A program made the position numbers and the translations under genes. 64,000 bases of DNA from Syngnathus acus (taxonomy: Eukaryota > Chordata > Actinopteri > Syngnathiformes > Syngnathidae), in contig NC_051091.1 of assembly GCF_901709675.1 (NCBI RefSeq), positions 11,070,967-11,134,966 of the forward strand, given 5' to 3'. The notes under the pieces were generated by a model, which ran no database searches, was not told where the DNA came from, and was given only the letters and a program-made list of their open reading frames with translations. Shown here piece by piece: positions 50,986 through 62,963 of this stretch (positions within the stretch are counted from its first letter, which is position 1; each line of letters opens with the position of its first letter).

Positions 50986-53889
50986 AAACAGGGGCAGGGA
51001 AGGGAGGAGAGGAGAGGGAGCGCAACGGAGGAAGAAGCTGGGGATAAGGGGCGGGGTTTAATGGAGGCTGCCGTCCAATCAAAGAAAAGATGCACGCTGA
51101 CGTAGACGGTGAAGGTGCAGGTAGACGCCTTGCTGCGCGTGTGGCTACTCTTAGGCAAGGTGGGGGGAATGTAAATGGCGGGTCAGCTGGTATGTGAGGT
51201 GATCCAAATGATGTCATCCACAAAGCGCGCAGCATTTGACTGGACAGGGTCGTGTAAATCCTTTTCAAGCCTTATTAACGCCCTCTGGATGGAGTTTAAT
51301 TGGTGCATAATCTGGGAGCCAACTACACCCCCACCCTCTTCCCCGTCTGCCACACTGGGAACGAAGGATTTGTTATGGCAATTGCAACACTCCTCTCATT
51401 ATTATTTAGATCACTGGTTCTGCCAATTTAAAAAAAAAAATACTTGACTCAAAGGAACACAGTAGCCTAGCAGGTCAAATACAAGACAGAAGTAAAATGT
51501 ATGTAGTCACAGACTTTTCAGATCTCTAAAGTTACTTGAAAGTTAGTTGGAAAGATAATTAAAAGAGATCATTCTACCATTCCCAATCACTCATAGAATT
51601 ACTGTAAAAAAGGGACCGGAAATAAAACAATATCCTTGTTTGTGTAACAGTCTAAATAGTTTAGGGTTTGTGTGGGAGTCTGATCGTTGTAGCTTCATGA
51701 CCCTTTTTGAGTGCTAAATCCAAATCCAGCCTTTATCTCCTGGATTATGCTGGGTTTAAACCCCAACAATGACCTCATCGCGCCGCCTGGAGACAGTGGG
51801 GGAAACCCTAACTAGCACGGGCGCACACACTGACACACACATACACACAACATACAGGAGACGCATGAGAAATAGGTACTGACCTAAATCCTCTTTCATT
51901 GCTATTGTGCTAAGAAAACATAATAATAATAGTAAAACATTTTGTTCTTAGTTTTGCAGGTTACAAACCTTCATATAGTTTTAAAAAATAAAAAAAAATA
52001 AAAAACAATCATGAGAAAAATGTAAAAACTTTGGAAAGGAGCCACACTACAGTATGCTATGTTGTGCTATACTATGCTAGGCCAGATTGTTATTGTCTGG
52101 TGTACGATAATGCAAATCTAATGCACTATGTTGTGCTATGCTATTAGAAAAATAACTATTATAAATTATAATGTGCACTGCAGGGTGTCCATAAAGTTTC
52201 GTTACTACTTTTAAGAATTTATTACAAAGGTGGTAGATAAGATAATATTCACCACTGTTTTATATGTGAATGTTGTGTGCGGTTACAATACAAGTCAACT
52301 CATAAAAAGATAACACTCATCTGCAATGCACACAATAATCCAAGGTTTATGAATTAATATCCTAATTGCATGTGTCATGGGCTAGCTTGTGATAAGTGTC
52401 ACCCTGCCTGACAATGACGACAATCATTCTGGTAAAACCAAACAAGGGGATGACGGGGAAGGAATTCTAATTTTGTTTTGATATTTTACACCAGGAGGAA
52501 GTATCACGTCTATTGATATTTTGTTCCAATTCAATTCTGCTAAGAGACAAGCATTGATACAAACCTTGAAAAATTGGTTTCATAATACGTAGGTTTAATC
52601 GTGATTTGAATGTTTTTATTTATTTGACTAAATAATTGTATCTTTGTCTTTGGAACACATTATGGATGTGTACAAATGGTGCTATACAAACTAACATGCG
52701 TTGCCTTAATTATAATTAGCTACAAAATGAACCAAAAAAGAGTTCCCTTTCTTTTTCTCAGTCATGAATATTTCAACATCCTTCACCAAAATAGGATATT
52801 TGTTGTTGAAATCTCAGTTGAAGTAGTGTCAAAAAAAGCAAAATAGACACTTTAATTATTCCTGTTGCGCTTTCAAGGACCCACTTCACTACTGTGTCTT
52901 ACGGCAACGGAGTTGTGCACTCTTTTGTATTATTTTTCTCCCCAAACTTTCCTCATGATTTATTTATTGGCGCTTGGAGATCAGTGCGGCTTTTCTGGTT
53001 ATCCCACATGGACCAAACACAACATGCCCTACATTGTTCATTTTGGAGGAATACTCCAAATTTGCATTATAGGAACCATATTGGAAGCAGCCTGCTTGCA
53101 TCCCCCTCCAAGTGGCTCAGAGAACATTGCTGCATTGCTTGGCACGCTGCCTTCCATTCTGTAGGAGCAGATTAACATAAAGCCTCCAGTGAAGGACGCT
53201 GTGATGTCTAAACGTGAATTGTGCACAACAAGCCTCTGCATAAAAGTGTACAGTGCCAGGTCTTGTGCCAAATCAACTCAGTTGTCTTTCATAGTGGAGG
53301 TGGTGGGTGGAGGTTATGAGGGTCCAGAGTGGTGACTGGAGAAAGCTATTTATGGATCCTCACCGAGGGCTCTCGTGTTCGTCAGCAATTGTCACTTTTC
53401 CTCGCCACTGAATAGACGACCAATCACCCACTCGGCTCTGTTCCTATAGGAACGTGGCAACGATAATTAGCGCACAGCTTCGGAAAATCGACAGTAAAAG
53501 ATTTTTTCTGATAAAAGAGATGTAGGGTAGTGTGAAAAGTTTTTTTTTGTATTCATTCTATGGAGCCCCTGGAACTTGAGATCTATTACGTTTTGATGCT
53601 TCAGGGACAAATAGCATTTTATTAATTCTTTCTTCAGGTCTAATGTCTGAAAATTATGATTGATTAGGCCAAAATATGTCTTCAGAATAGTCACCCGCCC
53701 AAACTGAAAGATGTGGTCTCTCTAAGTAAGAAGGTAAATGCATGCTGATGTCAGAAGAAGCTGACCTTTGGGCGACATCAGTCAGTAAAGCAATGTCTCA
53801 TCCATATTGTCTAGGAGAGGATTCATGAAGAGTGGCGCCATCCAATACGGTTTGGCGTGAAGCGGATATACACTATGTTGTGGGGAAAT

Positions 53890-53925
53890 GTGTGTGTGTG
53901 TGTGTGTGTGGGGGGGGGGGGGGGT
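53890..53925. repeat. (GT)n followed by G run
   Basis: About ten GT units followed by a run of about 14 G. Prone to length variation and to sequencing error. Confidence 0.9.
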
Positions 53926-54677
53926 TCTCCATTGATACAAAATGATCTCATCTCCTGTCTGCCACCCAGGAAGAAGAGTTTTCATTCACAAACTTGATGT
54001 GCTACATGCTGTACGAGCACTCCCGACAGGAAGTCAAGGATGCAGTCATAAAATAAATAAAGTGAGATCATTGCCGAAGTCTATAATGCGGCGGGAAAAC
54101 TTTTGTTCTCAGTGGTTACGTTTGATTTTTAAAACAGACCGATGGGCTTAGTCGTTAGTAAATTAAGAGTACAATACAATATGCAAATGCTCAGTCGGCC
54201 AGATTAAAGAACAGAGCAGGTAGTATGTGGCCCGGGATCCACAGTTTGCCCACCCTGGCTCTTAAAGCTTCCCCTCAATGAGGATGCTTTTGACCTTGAC
54301 AACAAAACTGCATCACACAACCAATTGTGATTTTTTCCGATACAAGTGCATCTCTTGGTATATGATTCACTCTGGTGTGATTTCAAAATATGCAAATGCA
54401 ACATTTAGATCAAGTGCCGCTTTGATCTGACAGTGGGGGGAGATTCGAGCAGCTTCCCTTTGGAAGGCGGCGGGGAGAGGGTTAATCACCATAGAGGGGG
54501 AGCTGGGAGAGAAGCCTTCCTGACAGTCACGTGGTCGGTGCCAGGAAAAGGAGGGAGAGGGGCGGGGCGGGGTTTGGGTGCATGTTGCCGTAGAAACAGA
54601 ATCCTCAGTCGGCCGGTGTGAAGTCAGCGACGCAATGTGAGGTGGTGGTGACTGCAGTTGGATGGAGGTGGGCGATG

Positions 54678-54708
<31 letters not shown>

Positions 54709-54848
54709 GCACATAGCGGCGGACGCATTTGAAATTCTAATGGGGCCACATGCGCACATGCACACAAATAATTGGTAGCATCATCCACAGCACGGGTGAG
54801 AAAACCTTTTGTAGGTTTACTGTTATGAGCCTTTGTACAACATCCTGC

Positions 54849-54985
54849 AGCACAGTGTCCTAGTGGTTGGCATATCTGCCTCACAGTTGTAAGGTTCTGT
54901 ATTTGAATCTCGGCTCAGGTTTTCCTTTGTGGAGTTTGCATCTCTCACATTCCAAAAACTTGCATGTTGGATTCATTAAAGTCTC
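54849..54985 (+). repeat. tRNA-derived SINE
   Basis: Begins AGCACAGTGTCCTAGTGGTT (pol III box A-like: TAGTGGTTGGCA) and continues with GGTTCTGTATTTGAATCTCG (box B-like), then GGAGTTTGCAT, ACATTCCAAAAACTTGCATG and GATTCATTAAAGTCTC. This order is typical of a widespread teleost tRNA-derived SINE. Diverged from consensus, so probably an old copy. It is followed at once by an AAAAT array acting as its tail. Confidence 0.75.
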
Positions 54986-55095
54986 AAAATAAAATAAAAT
55001 AAAATAAAATAAAATAAAATAAAATAAAATAAAATAAAATAAAATAAAATAAAATAAAATAAAATAAAATAAAATAAAATAAAATAAAATAAAAT
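54986..55095. repeat. (AAAAT)22 pentanucleotide microsatellite
   Basis: Exactly 110 bp of perfect AAAAT units, expanded at the 3' end of the SINE. Confidence 0.97.
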
Positions 55096-57344
55096 GGTAA
55101 TTTGGCATAAAACACCAAACTCTAATCAGCAAAAATTCACAAGGTCAGATTGCTACCAAATTTCAATAACACACTGGGATAGCAATAAATTGAAATCTGA
55201 GTGCTCGTCTTTACGAATGGCCGCTATAGTTTGACGACTTGTCATAAAACAGTAAACTCTACTAAATCTTTTCCATTACATATAGGATCCCTATAATGAA
55301 GCTCTTAATGAATTCATCATATTAAATGGTAAATGCATTAGTGAGGGCACATTTTCGGGAGAGGCAATCTCTTAAAAGGGACGTAAACTACGGCAGAGTA
55401 ATTGGTGACAGTATAATTGCACAGGCCTGTCTATTCCAATTAAAGATGTAGCATGCATAAATCACGCTCAAGATTAACAGTGGATTAACTACACTTCCCA
55501 AATACCCCGGAGTGGGGCAGCTCACCAGCTGCACTGAGGGGGCGGGGAAGCCTTAATAATTATGCGGACCATTATTATAATTATAAGGATCTTGTTTTGG
55601 GTGGAAAAGGCGTGTTTGTAACTAAACAGACATGTGAGTACAAACACACAAACAAGCACACACATCTGGAGTTAGCAAACATGCCGGGTGTGGAAATAAA
55701 CATTGGCACACCAAGTAGACATAAATGAATGTGACTGCACTGCATATTGTCTCCATACTGCTTATCAGACCGAAACCTTAGATTAAATCCCAATGGCAGC
55801 AATGTTATTACTCTGGCCAAAATAAATATTCAACCTTATGAATTATGCATACTATTTATAATATCAACTTGTGTGTGCTTCCCTGAGATGCATCAGCTTT
55901 ATATGTTATTCTTAACTTGTTTCTATTTTACACCTACAGTTAAATGCAATCCCCATCCACAACATAGTTGAGCAAAACATTGGTGGCATTGTGTGTGTTT
56001 ATTATCATATGAGCCGTCGAGAGACATGTTTCCTATGCCAAATTCTTATTTTTCTGACCACTTGGATGTTGACATAATGAAAGATGTGCTATATGATAAT
56101 ACAAAGTAAAAACAGTACAATAGATGGATGGAAGGAAGGACAGACACTTAGGTAGGTAGGTAGTTAGGGTACATATGAAGGTAGGTAAGTAGGTAGATGA
56201 GTGTAATGTAATGTGACTTGATAGCATAAAGGAAACACGACAAAAATGCCTTGCTCCCGAAGCTCCTAATTGACGTTTTGATTGAGCGTCAGAGGGCTGT
56301 GCTCTTCCTTTTAAGGCAAGCGGAGACCAAGTCATTTCCTGTCATCACTGCGTGTAAAACTGGAAGTGGTGTGCAGGAAGAGGAGGAGGAGGAGGGGGTG
56401 TAATTCTCAGACAGCATGTGACGATTCTGCACCTCAAGGTTTTGGGGTTGTGAGAAAGGATGGGGGTGGGGACCAATAGAGAGTGTGCATAGCAGGAGGC
56501 GGGCCGTTAAACATTATTTCCCGGGCTTGTTTATTTATGTTTATCTTTGAGCATGACTCATACTATTTTTTGTGCATCCAGTGAAGTAAAACCCTCAGTT
56601 CAATTAGCTCTCGATCAAAGCCAATCAAAAAGAGACGTCAGTTCAAGTTCAAGCAAAGGTCAGTAAACATAACCAGCTAAAAGAAGATAATCCTTTCAAT
56701 TAGCCTAATATTTTCAGCATAAATCAGAGGCAGCCGCATTGTCTCCCCTAAATTTGTATTCTTGTCACTAATCGTGATATGCTAATGAGACACTTGACAG
56801 CGTGAGGCATTACCGACATGAAGGGTCATTTATTCGGCTGAAGAGGATTTATTCGAGACAAATAAAAAAACGTGTCAGAACAAAGCGACATGTTGTTTTG
56901 TTGCATTCAAAGCGATTAGGCAGTGTAATCCCATCAGGAGGAGGAGGAGGAATGTTTATTTGGAGACTATGAAGGGTGCTGTCCATGGTGCTGATTCAAG
57001 GCCAACGTCTGATGGCAAATAGTGCTGATTAAACAAGGCTGCTTTTACTCCGCATCCCTTAAATGTGGAATTTGCAATTGAAACAGATACTTTTAGTCAC
57101 GTTTGTTAAAACTGTCAGTATATCGGGTTCAAGACTGTTGGCTTTGGATAAGGTGCCCGAGAGCACAAGTCAACAGGATGAAACGTACAAGGGCCACTGG
57201 GACTAAACACCACCAAAACTTTTTTTTTTACTTGCAGTCTGAATTACTTTAGTAATTTTGGTAGGGTGCTGATGATTCATTCATCTTCAAAACCGTTTAC
57301 GGCGAAAAAAACAAGTCCAATGGGCTTGTCGCAATTGAACAACA

Positions 57345-57358
57345 GCGTCCTCTGCTGG
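57345..57358 (-). promoter_or_regulatory. CTCF-like motif (reverse)
   Basis: On the minus strand CCAGCAGAGGACGC, one mismatch from CCANYAGRKGGCRS. It lies about 135 bp upstream of the myg1 start codon. Confidence 0.4.
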
Positions 57359-57492
57359 TTGTATCATTTTCTGTGAAATGCCCTGTATTTACAAGTGGAA
57401 CCAATGACGTGCATCTGTTTCTGCCGGTCTGAAAACAATGTAAGACATTTGGTCCCCACATTGAACGCGTCCCCCGCCGGCTTGTTGCATTG

Positions 57493-60400
57493 ATGAGGCT
57501 CGCGCGTGTGCTAGTGACAAATCTAATTCAAACAAAATATTTTGCGGATACAATCAACACAACTAACATTGTCACTTTGCAAAAATCGCGTCTTAAGCAG
57601 TTCCGTGCTCAGCGATTTGTCGTCAACGCCGCGGGGAGACGTCACATGTCGAGTGAAGCCAAGAGGTTGTGCGTTGACAGAATGGCCGCTAAAAAGATCG
57701 GAACCCACAACGGAACCTTTCACTGTGACGAGGTTTTGGCCTGCTTCTTCCTCCGGCAGCTTCCCGAATACAAGGTGGGCAAACTGTTATATGTATGTGT
57801 GTGTGTGTGTGTGTGCGCACTACAACATGCCACATTGGGGCGCTGTTGTAAAGACACGGAAGCATCATCACGGTGCATATTGCATAGGAAACGCTTATGT
57901 TTACATTTTATCTATCAAGCTATATATCTTACTAATACACCAACGACTCCCTCAAAAGAATAGATATGTGCTTTTTCACTAGCTTTCCATGACTAACCTA
58001 AAATGGTTCCCGACCCAATAGTTGAGAATCACTGTTAAAAGGTCAAACTTGCTTCCTCCCTGGAGTCCAGTTAGGCCGTTTCGCTAAGCGGGATCCATTT
58101 AATTTCCCATTCACTTACATCCTGTCCATGTAGGGCACCAAAACAAGACATGTGGATGAATCAAATTGTCGTTTTTCCGAAGACTTCCTGTCCCACTTGA
58201 CCGCTGCTCGTTGGATAATTGCACATCCGTTCCATTCCGTGCACAGGATGCGGAGATCGTACGGACCAGGGACCCCACACTACTTGCCGGTTGTGACATC
58301 GTTGTGGATGTGGGAGGAGAATTTGATTCTCAGAGGCACCGCTACGATCATCATCAAAGGTAGGGTAGGCTGAAAGTTATTAGTCCAGTGGGAGAAGACA
58401 TGCCAGTAAACTTGATATACAACTTCTAAATGGTTTGATTCCACGCATTGGGGATTAAATGAGGCTGTTGTGAAACATTTTCCATTGACATTCATTAGAT
58501 TGGTGGCCAGTGATCAGACTGGGCTCAACCAGTCTAGCCCATGTTATGGGCGGGGAAACTCAGTGTAAAGTGGCTTATGATGTAAATTAGCTCGGGTAAC
58601 GTAATACTTTAAAATGGTTTGCTCGCTGACATTTTCAGAAATAGGCAGATGACTAAATTTTGCTGTTTAATTTCACACTGGATGGTTGAACAGGCAGGCA
58701 CTCCAGAGCTCCAACTATTTGTATAGCCATCAAAGAGTCAATTTTTCAAAATATATCCCATTTCCTGGCTGTGCATGTTCAAGGAACGAATAGAAAAACT
58801 GCTGCATTCACATCACGTAGACCCCCGTCAGGCCTCAGCGTATTGAACGCCCTCATTGTGCCACACATCATTTCGGGGGAAATATTTCACACAATGATGA
58901 GTGCAAGTCGTTTAATTCCAGATGACATTCATTTGCTTATAGAGACCGGTCAACTCGGTGCCTGGTTGTTGACAGCCATGGATTATCCCCCCCCCCCCCA
59001 CACACCATATGATAAAGACATAGCAGGTCCCTTTTCCCAGCAGGCGTCTGTTGATAATTAGTGCTCTTCTATAGATCGCCCTCCCTGCTGGGCGTTCACG
59101 AGGCACACCGGCTGTCACCACACTGCCAGGGGCCCGCTGGAGAATGTGGGAGCCTCGCACAGATGCGCAAAGCAAAAGATGCAAGTAATGGCTCCAAGTG
59201 GGCTGCGCTGTCAGTAATAAAAGGAATAGTCACTAACAGTTGGACATGATAGCAACCCTATTAATAGCCCCGTTTGAAAAAAAAAAAAATCCCCACAAAC
59301 AGTAGAAAGTAAAAAATAAATAAATATGAAACAAATGAACAATATAAGAAGAATTCAAAAACTATGAAACGACACATTGTAGAGAAATACACATATATTG
59401 AGGAAAAACATACTAAATACTGTACAGTAGAAAATATGACATTCAACAAAAAAAATACAGAAATTTTAGGTATATATTGTATTAAGATAACACAGGAGAC
59501 AAACATTAGTAGAACAAAAAAAAAAGAAAAATACATATCTAGATAAAAAACACAATTAGGAAAGCATACAAAAATTCCTTCCTATATAGTTGATAAGATT
59601 AAAAAAAAAAGTCAATTAAGTGCGAGTAGAGCGTGACAGCCAAAATGAACGTCGCTATCTGCATTCTACTAACGTTTCTGGGAACTGGCACTAATCAATG
59701 AAACAAATTGATGATGAGAACATAATTTACTTATAGTTAAAAAAACTGCAATTGTACTGAATGTGACAGACGAGTCTCGGACCGTTAAATCAAATACCAG
59801 AATAAAAGAGGAACAAAGGACTTTGTCACTACAATCTTTATTAGCAGGGTGGCACCTTGGCCACGCCAACATCCATCCTTCTTATTCGCCACTTCTCCCC
59901 TCACTTGTTAATGAGCTCGGGGATGCTCCAGCTTGGCCAATTAGGATCTTTAATGGCGCCGATGATTACCCCCCGCCTCACTCACATGTCACTCATTCAC
60001 TTGACAGTCTCCTGTCTGCTGCAGCTCGCGTGTTGCCTTCCAATTAGGCGTCAATCAAATGACCAGCAGTGCCTCGATGCCGCTGTACATGACCCCACCC
60101 CCATTCCCTCCATCTGTGCACGTGGCCTTTTATTTATGTGCGCTCATGCTCGCAGACACGCCGCGCAGTCTGCGAGCTCTCCATCTCCCCTCCATGCAAA
60201 CTGGAAATGAAGCCTAATGGACTATTTATGGTGTTCCGAATCCTCGCTATTGACATCTGGTACACATCTAGTAGAATTTAAAACAACTTGATAGTTGAAG
60301 TTTGTATCGCAGTCACAAATATTAATGTCATTATGACCTTGTGGCACAGCTCACCTTGATGTCACCGGCTTTTATGTTCAGAACCTTTACAGAGACCTTC

Positions 60401-62963
60401 AACAGCCTGCTTCCCAACAAGCCCTGGGTGACCAAGCTCAGCTCTGCCGGCCTGGTCTATCTCCACTTTGGCCGTCAGCTGTTGGCCCATCTGACGCAGC
60501 TGAAAGAGGACGACAAGCAGCTGGAGATCCTCTTCGACAAAGTGAGAATGACAGGATGACCATATTTGACGCTTTCCGGGGATTAGCCAGCATTGTGTTC
60601 TGTTTGCTGCTATTTGCTATTGGACCAAATGTCCACTGCAGGGAGCTCGGAGGACAAAATGTCATCAGGCTGATACTGGGAGGGTTAGTGACACGATGCT
60701 GTGTATGTAAGTTGTTTTGTGGTCTTAACTGAGTGTTCTTTTTCTCCCCTTCACATTCTGCACAAGTAGAAACTGCTTGCCTCTTGCAAGCCCCTCGAGT
60801 TCTGCCCGCAGTTGTCATAGTAACTGTGTTGGCCCCAGAGAAGAGCGGGTCGGATGAGGAGTGGCTCCTTTGCGTTTAGGGGGCTAAAAAAAAGGCAAAT
60901 GTGTTTTCATTGTCGATCCATGCGCTAAGAAATGAAAAACTGATCTCCGGTGTTCTGCCTCCATCAAATAGTTGGCAGCAGAGAAAGACCAGAAATAAAA
61001 GCAGCAAGTCGGAAATGTGACAATTCCACTGTGCCGGGCTCCCAGCCGAGTATACTGCCGTTCTATTTATTGGAATTTGCAGCCATCAGCAGGAGGCCTG
61101 CATGGCACACGCGTCTTTGCATGGAACATTAGGCTCGCCAAATCTTTGCTCGCTATAAATGTAACCACTATTAACTTGCAGCATCTGCAGCTCGTCAAAC
61201 ATACTGTTTTAGGTATGCTTAGCAGCCAATTTGGAATTTGAGCCCCCACCCCCAAATCTAATGTTAACTGATCAATGTGTTACCTTGGATGTCCCGAGCG
61301 GGAAAGACATTTAGTCCAAAATACATTTTTGTCTTTGGTGCTCTTCTATTGCTTCCAGTTTAACCTTTTCCAGTCGACTGTAAAATAGTAGCGGTCGTCT
61401 CTGGTTTAATGATCTTGCAGTGCACTTTAGCCCTCACTTACTAGCAATACATTTTGACCTAATGGGCCCCAATGTCCAGCCTTGGGGGGAAAAAAAGGAG
61501 GCTTCACGTCCATTCATTAATATAAAACTGCCCATTTCCATGTCATTACGCATTCATTAAGCTCTCCTTTGGCATCCTCTGTTCACTTTCTGGCAGCTGT
61601 ATGAGAACTTTGTGGAGGAGGTGGACGCCATAGACAACGGCATTTCGCAGTGTGACGGCGAGACGCGCTACGCCATCTCCTCCACGCTGAGCGCACGTGT
61701 CGGTCATCTGAATCCGCGCTGGAACAGTAAGAGTCAGGACACCGAGGTGAGCATGCGCGTGCGCGCTTTGTAGTGGAAATCAGCACGTCTCATGACAGAA
61801 AAGGCGACGTGAAGCTCAGCATGAAAAGCAGTCACACCTCAAACGCTGCCATTGTTACTGAAGCTCACTGTATTCCGTACTGTATAGTTCGTAAAAACAG
61901 CACATACAGAAATCCGTACATAAAATGCACAAAGCTTTATTTCCTTCTCTGTGATGACATCACAGTCAATGTTTACGTAATAAAACACCCCAGGGCCGTG
62001 AATATGAAACCAAATGACGGCTGCAGCTATAAAGTATTTTTAGAATCGATTATTCAAAAGATTCTCCAATTTTTAAAGCCCAACTTTGTTCCTCGTTTGT
62101 GCAGGAGGAGAATTCCATGGAGGGACATGGCACATGTTATTCCGCTAACTCTCCTTCAAGCTAGCGGTGCAAACACCTCATCTGTATTTTTCCATCATCC
62201 AGGCTGTGTCGGTGTCCCAGCTTGGCCCATTTATTTTCTGTCATTTTCCTCCGGTGAATCCAAGCAATCGCTTTCAATTGCCTCGCTTTTTTACTCATCT
62301 CACGTAGCGATGGAGTGAACACAGAGGCACTTGCGTATAATTAAAAAACTTGCTTGCCAAAAATCCGTAACGGAACAGAAATGTTTTGGGATGCAAAGAT
62401 ATTCTCATCTCTTGCTTCCATGTCTGTTAAATTGGGAATTGTCACAGTCCAAACTGGGTTTTCATTTATTTATTTTTGTGGGAGCTATTTTGGCCGCCAT
62501 GTTGACTAAAAATAGTTGACTTCACCCAAGGATATTTATTTTTGGAATTGTCATCTACTCCAGTACATCTTTCCATCTGCAGGAGGGGTTCAAAAAGGCT
62601 TTGGCTTTAGTTGGGGATGAGTTTCTGGACCGATTGGATTTCTACATCACCTCCTGGTTACCAGCCCGCCAGGTTGTGGAAAAAGCCGTTAACGAGCGCT
62701 ACAAGGTAATTTCTAAATGTTGATACTGTCACATCTGTTGTGCCATTTGAAAAAGTTCAGACCGACTCTTGTTGTTTCCAGGTAGATCCCAGCGGACAGG
62801 TGATGGAGTTCTCCCAAGGCGGCTGTCCCTGGAAGGAGCATCTGTTCGCTCTGGAGAAAGAGCTCCAGGTAGAGACGCCCATCAAGTACGTGCTGTACTC
62901 TGACCAGAATGGACATTGGAGGGTCCAATGTGTCCCCGCGGGCCTCAACACCTTCCAGAGCAG
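57493..62963 (+). CDS. myg1: MYG1 exonuclease (3' partial: exons 1-6)
   Basis: DHH-type 3'-5' RNA exonuclease found in nucleus/nucleolus and mitochondria, where in mammals it processes rRNA and mitochondrial transcripts. Exons seen: 57493-57774, 58247-58359, 60382-60541, 61597-61746, 62583-62705, 62782-62963 (donor GTAAAA), 336 codons. The last exon (human RLPLPEPWRGLRDEAL... to the end) is not found before base 64000 and should lie just outside. ATG 57493 gives a basic, acid-poor 50-residue leader suited to mitochondrial import; internal Met52 or Met64 could yield a form without it. Motifs: [12 protein letters not shown] (69-80), [17 protein letters not shown] (the DHH signature), [57 protein letters not shown]. 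All catalytic-type His/Asp positions of the family appear intact. Confidence 0.94.
58360..60381 (+). other. myg1: myg1 intron 2
   Basis: A 2.0-kb intron with no coding exon. It includes an A/T-rich section (59270-59620) and a high-complexity block at 59850-60110 with paired CCAATTAGG words and an ATTTAATGGCGC-type stretch. Confidence 0.5.
60542..61596 (+). other. myg1: myg1 intron 3
   Basis: Noncoding. A high-complexity section at about 60990-61140 stands out against AT-rich flanks; no exon is supported. Confidence 0.45.

Larger units (their letters stand above)
51000..57340. other. map3k12-myg1 intergenic region
   Basis: A 6.3-kb gene-free interval between divergent promoters. It holds a GT/G tract (53890-53925), a TG tract (54689-54708), a SINE with AAAAT tail (54849-55095), a GGTA/GGAA simple-repeat patch (56125-56200) and a high-complexity, homeodomain-word-rich block at 56560-56880. 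The open frames here lack family similarity or splice support. Confidence 0.6.

Noticed and set aside
54855-54930. Possible functional tRNA gene
   Set aside because: Box A- and B-like words are present but no full cloverleaf; the following sequence is SINE body, so it is a tRNA-derived repeat.
54881-55132. 83-aa frame of repeated Phe-Ile-Leu-Tyr
   Set aside because: Translation of the AAAAT microsatellite on the minus strand.
61773-62318. 181-aa open frame in a myg1 intron
   Set aside because: No family resemblance, mixed composition and no splice logic; it starts across the exon-4 donor. Most likely chance.
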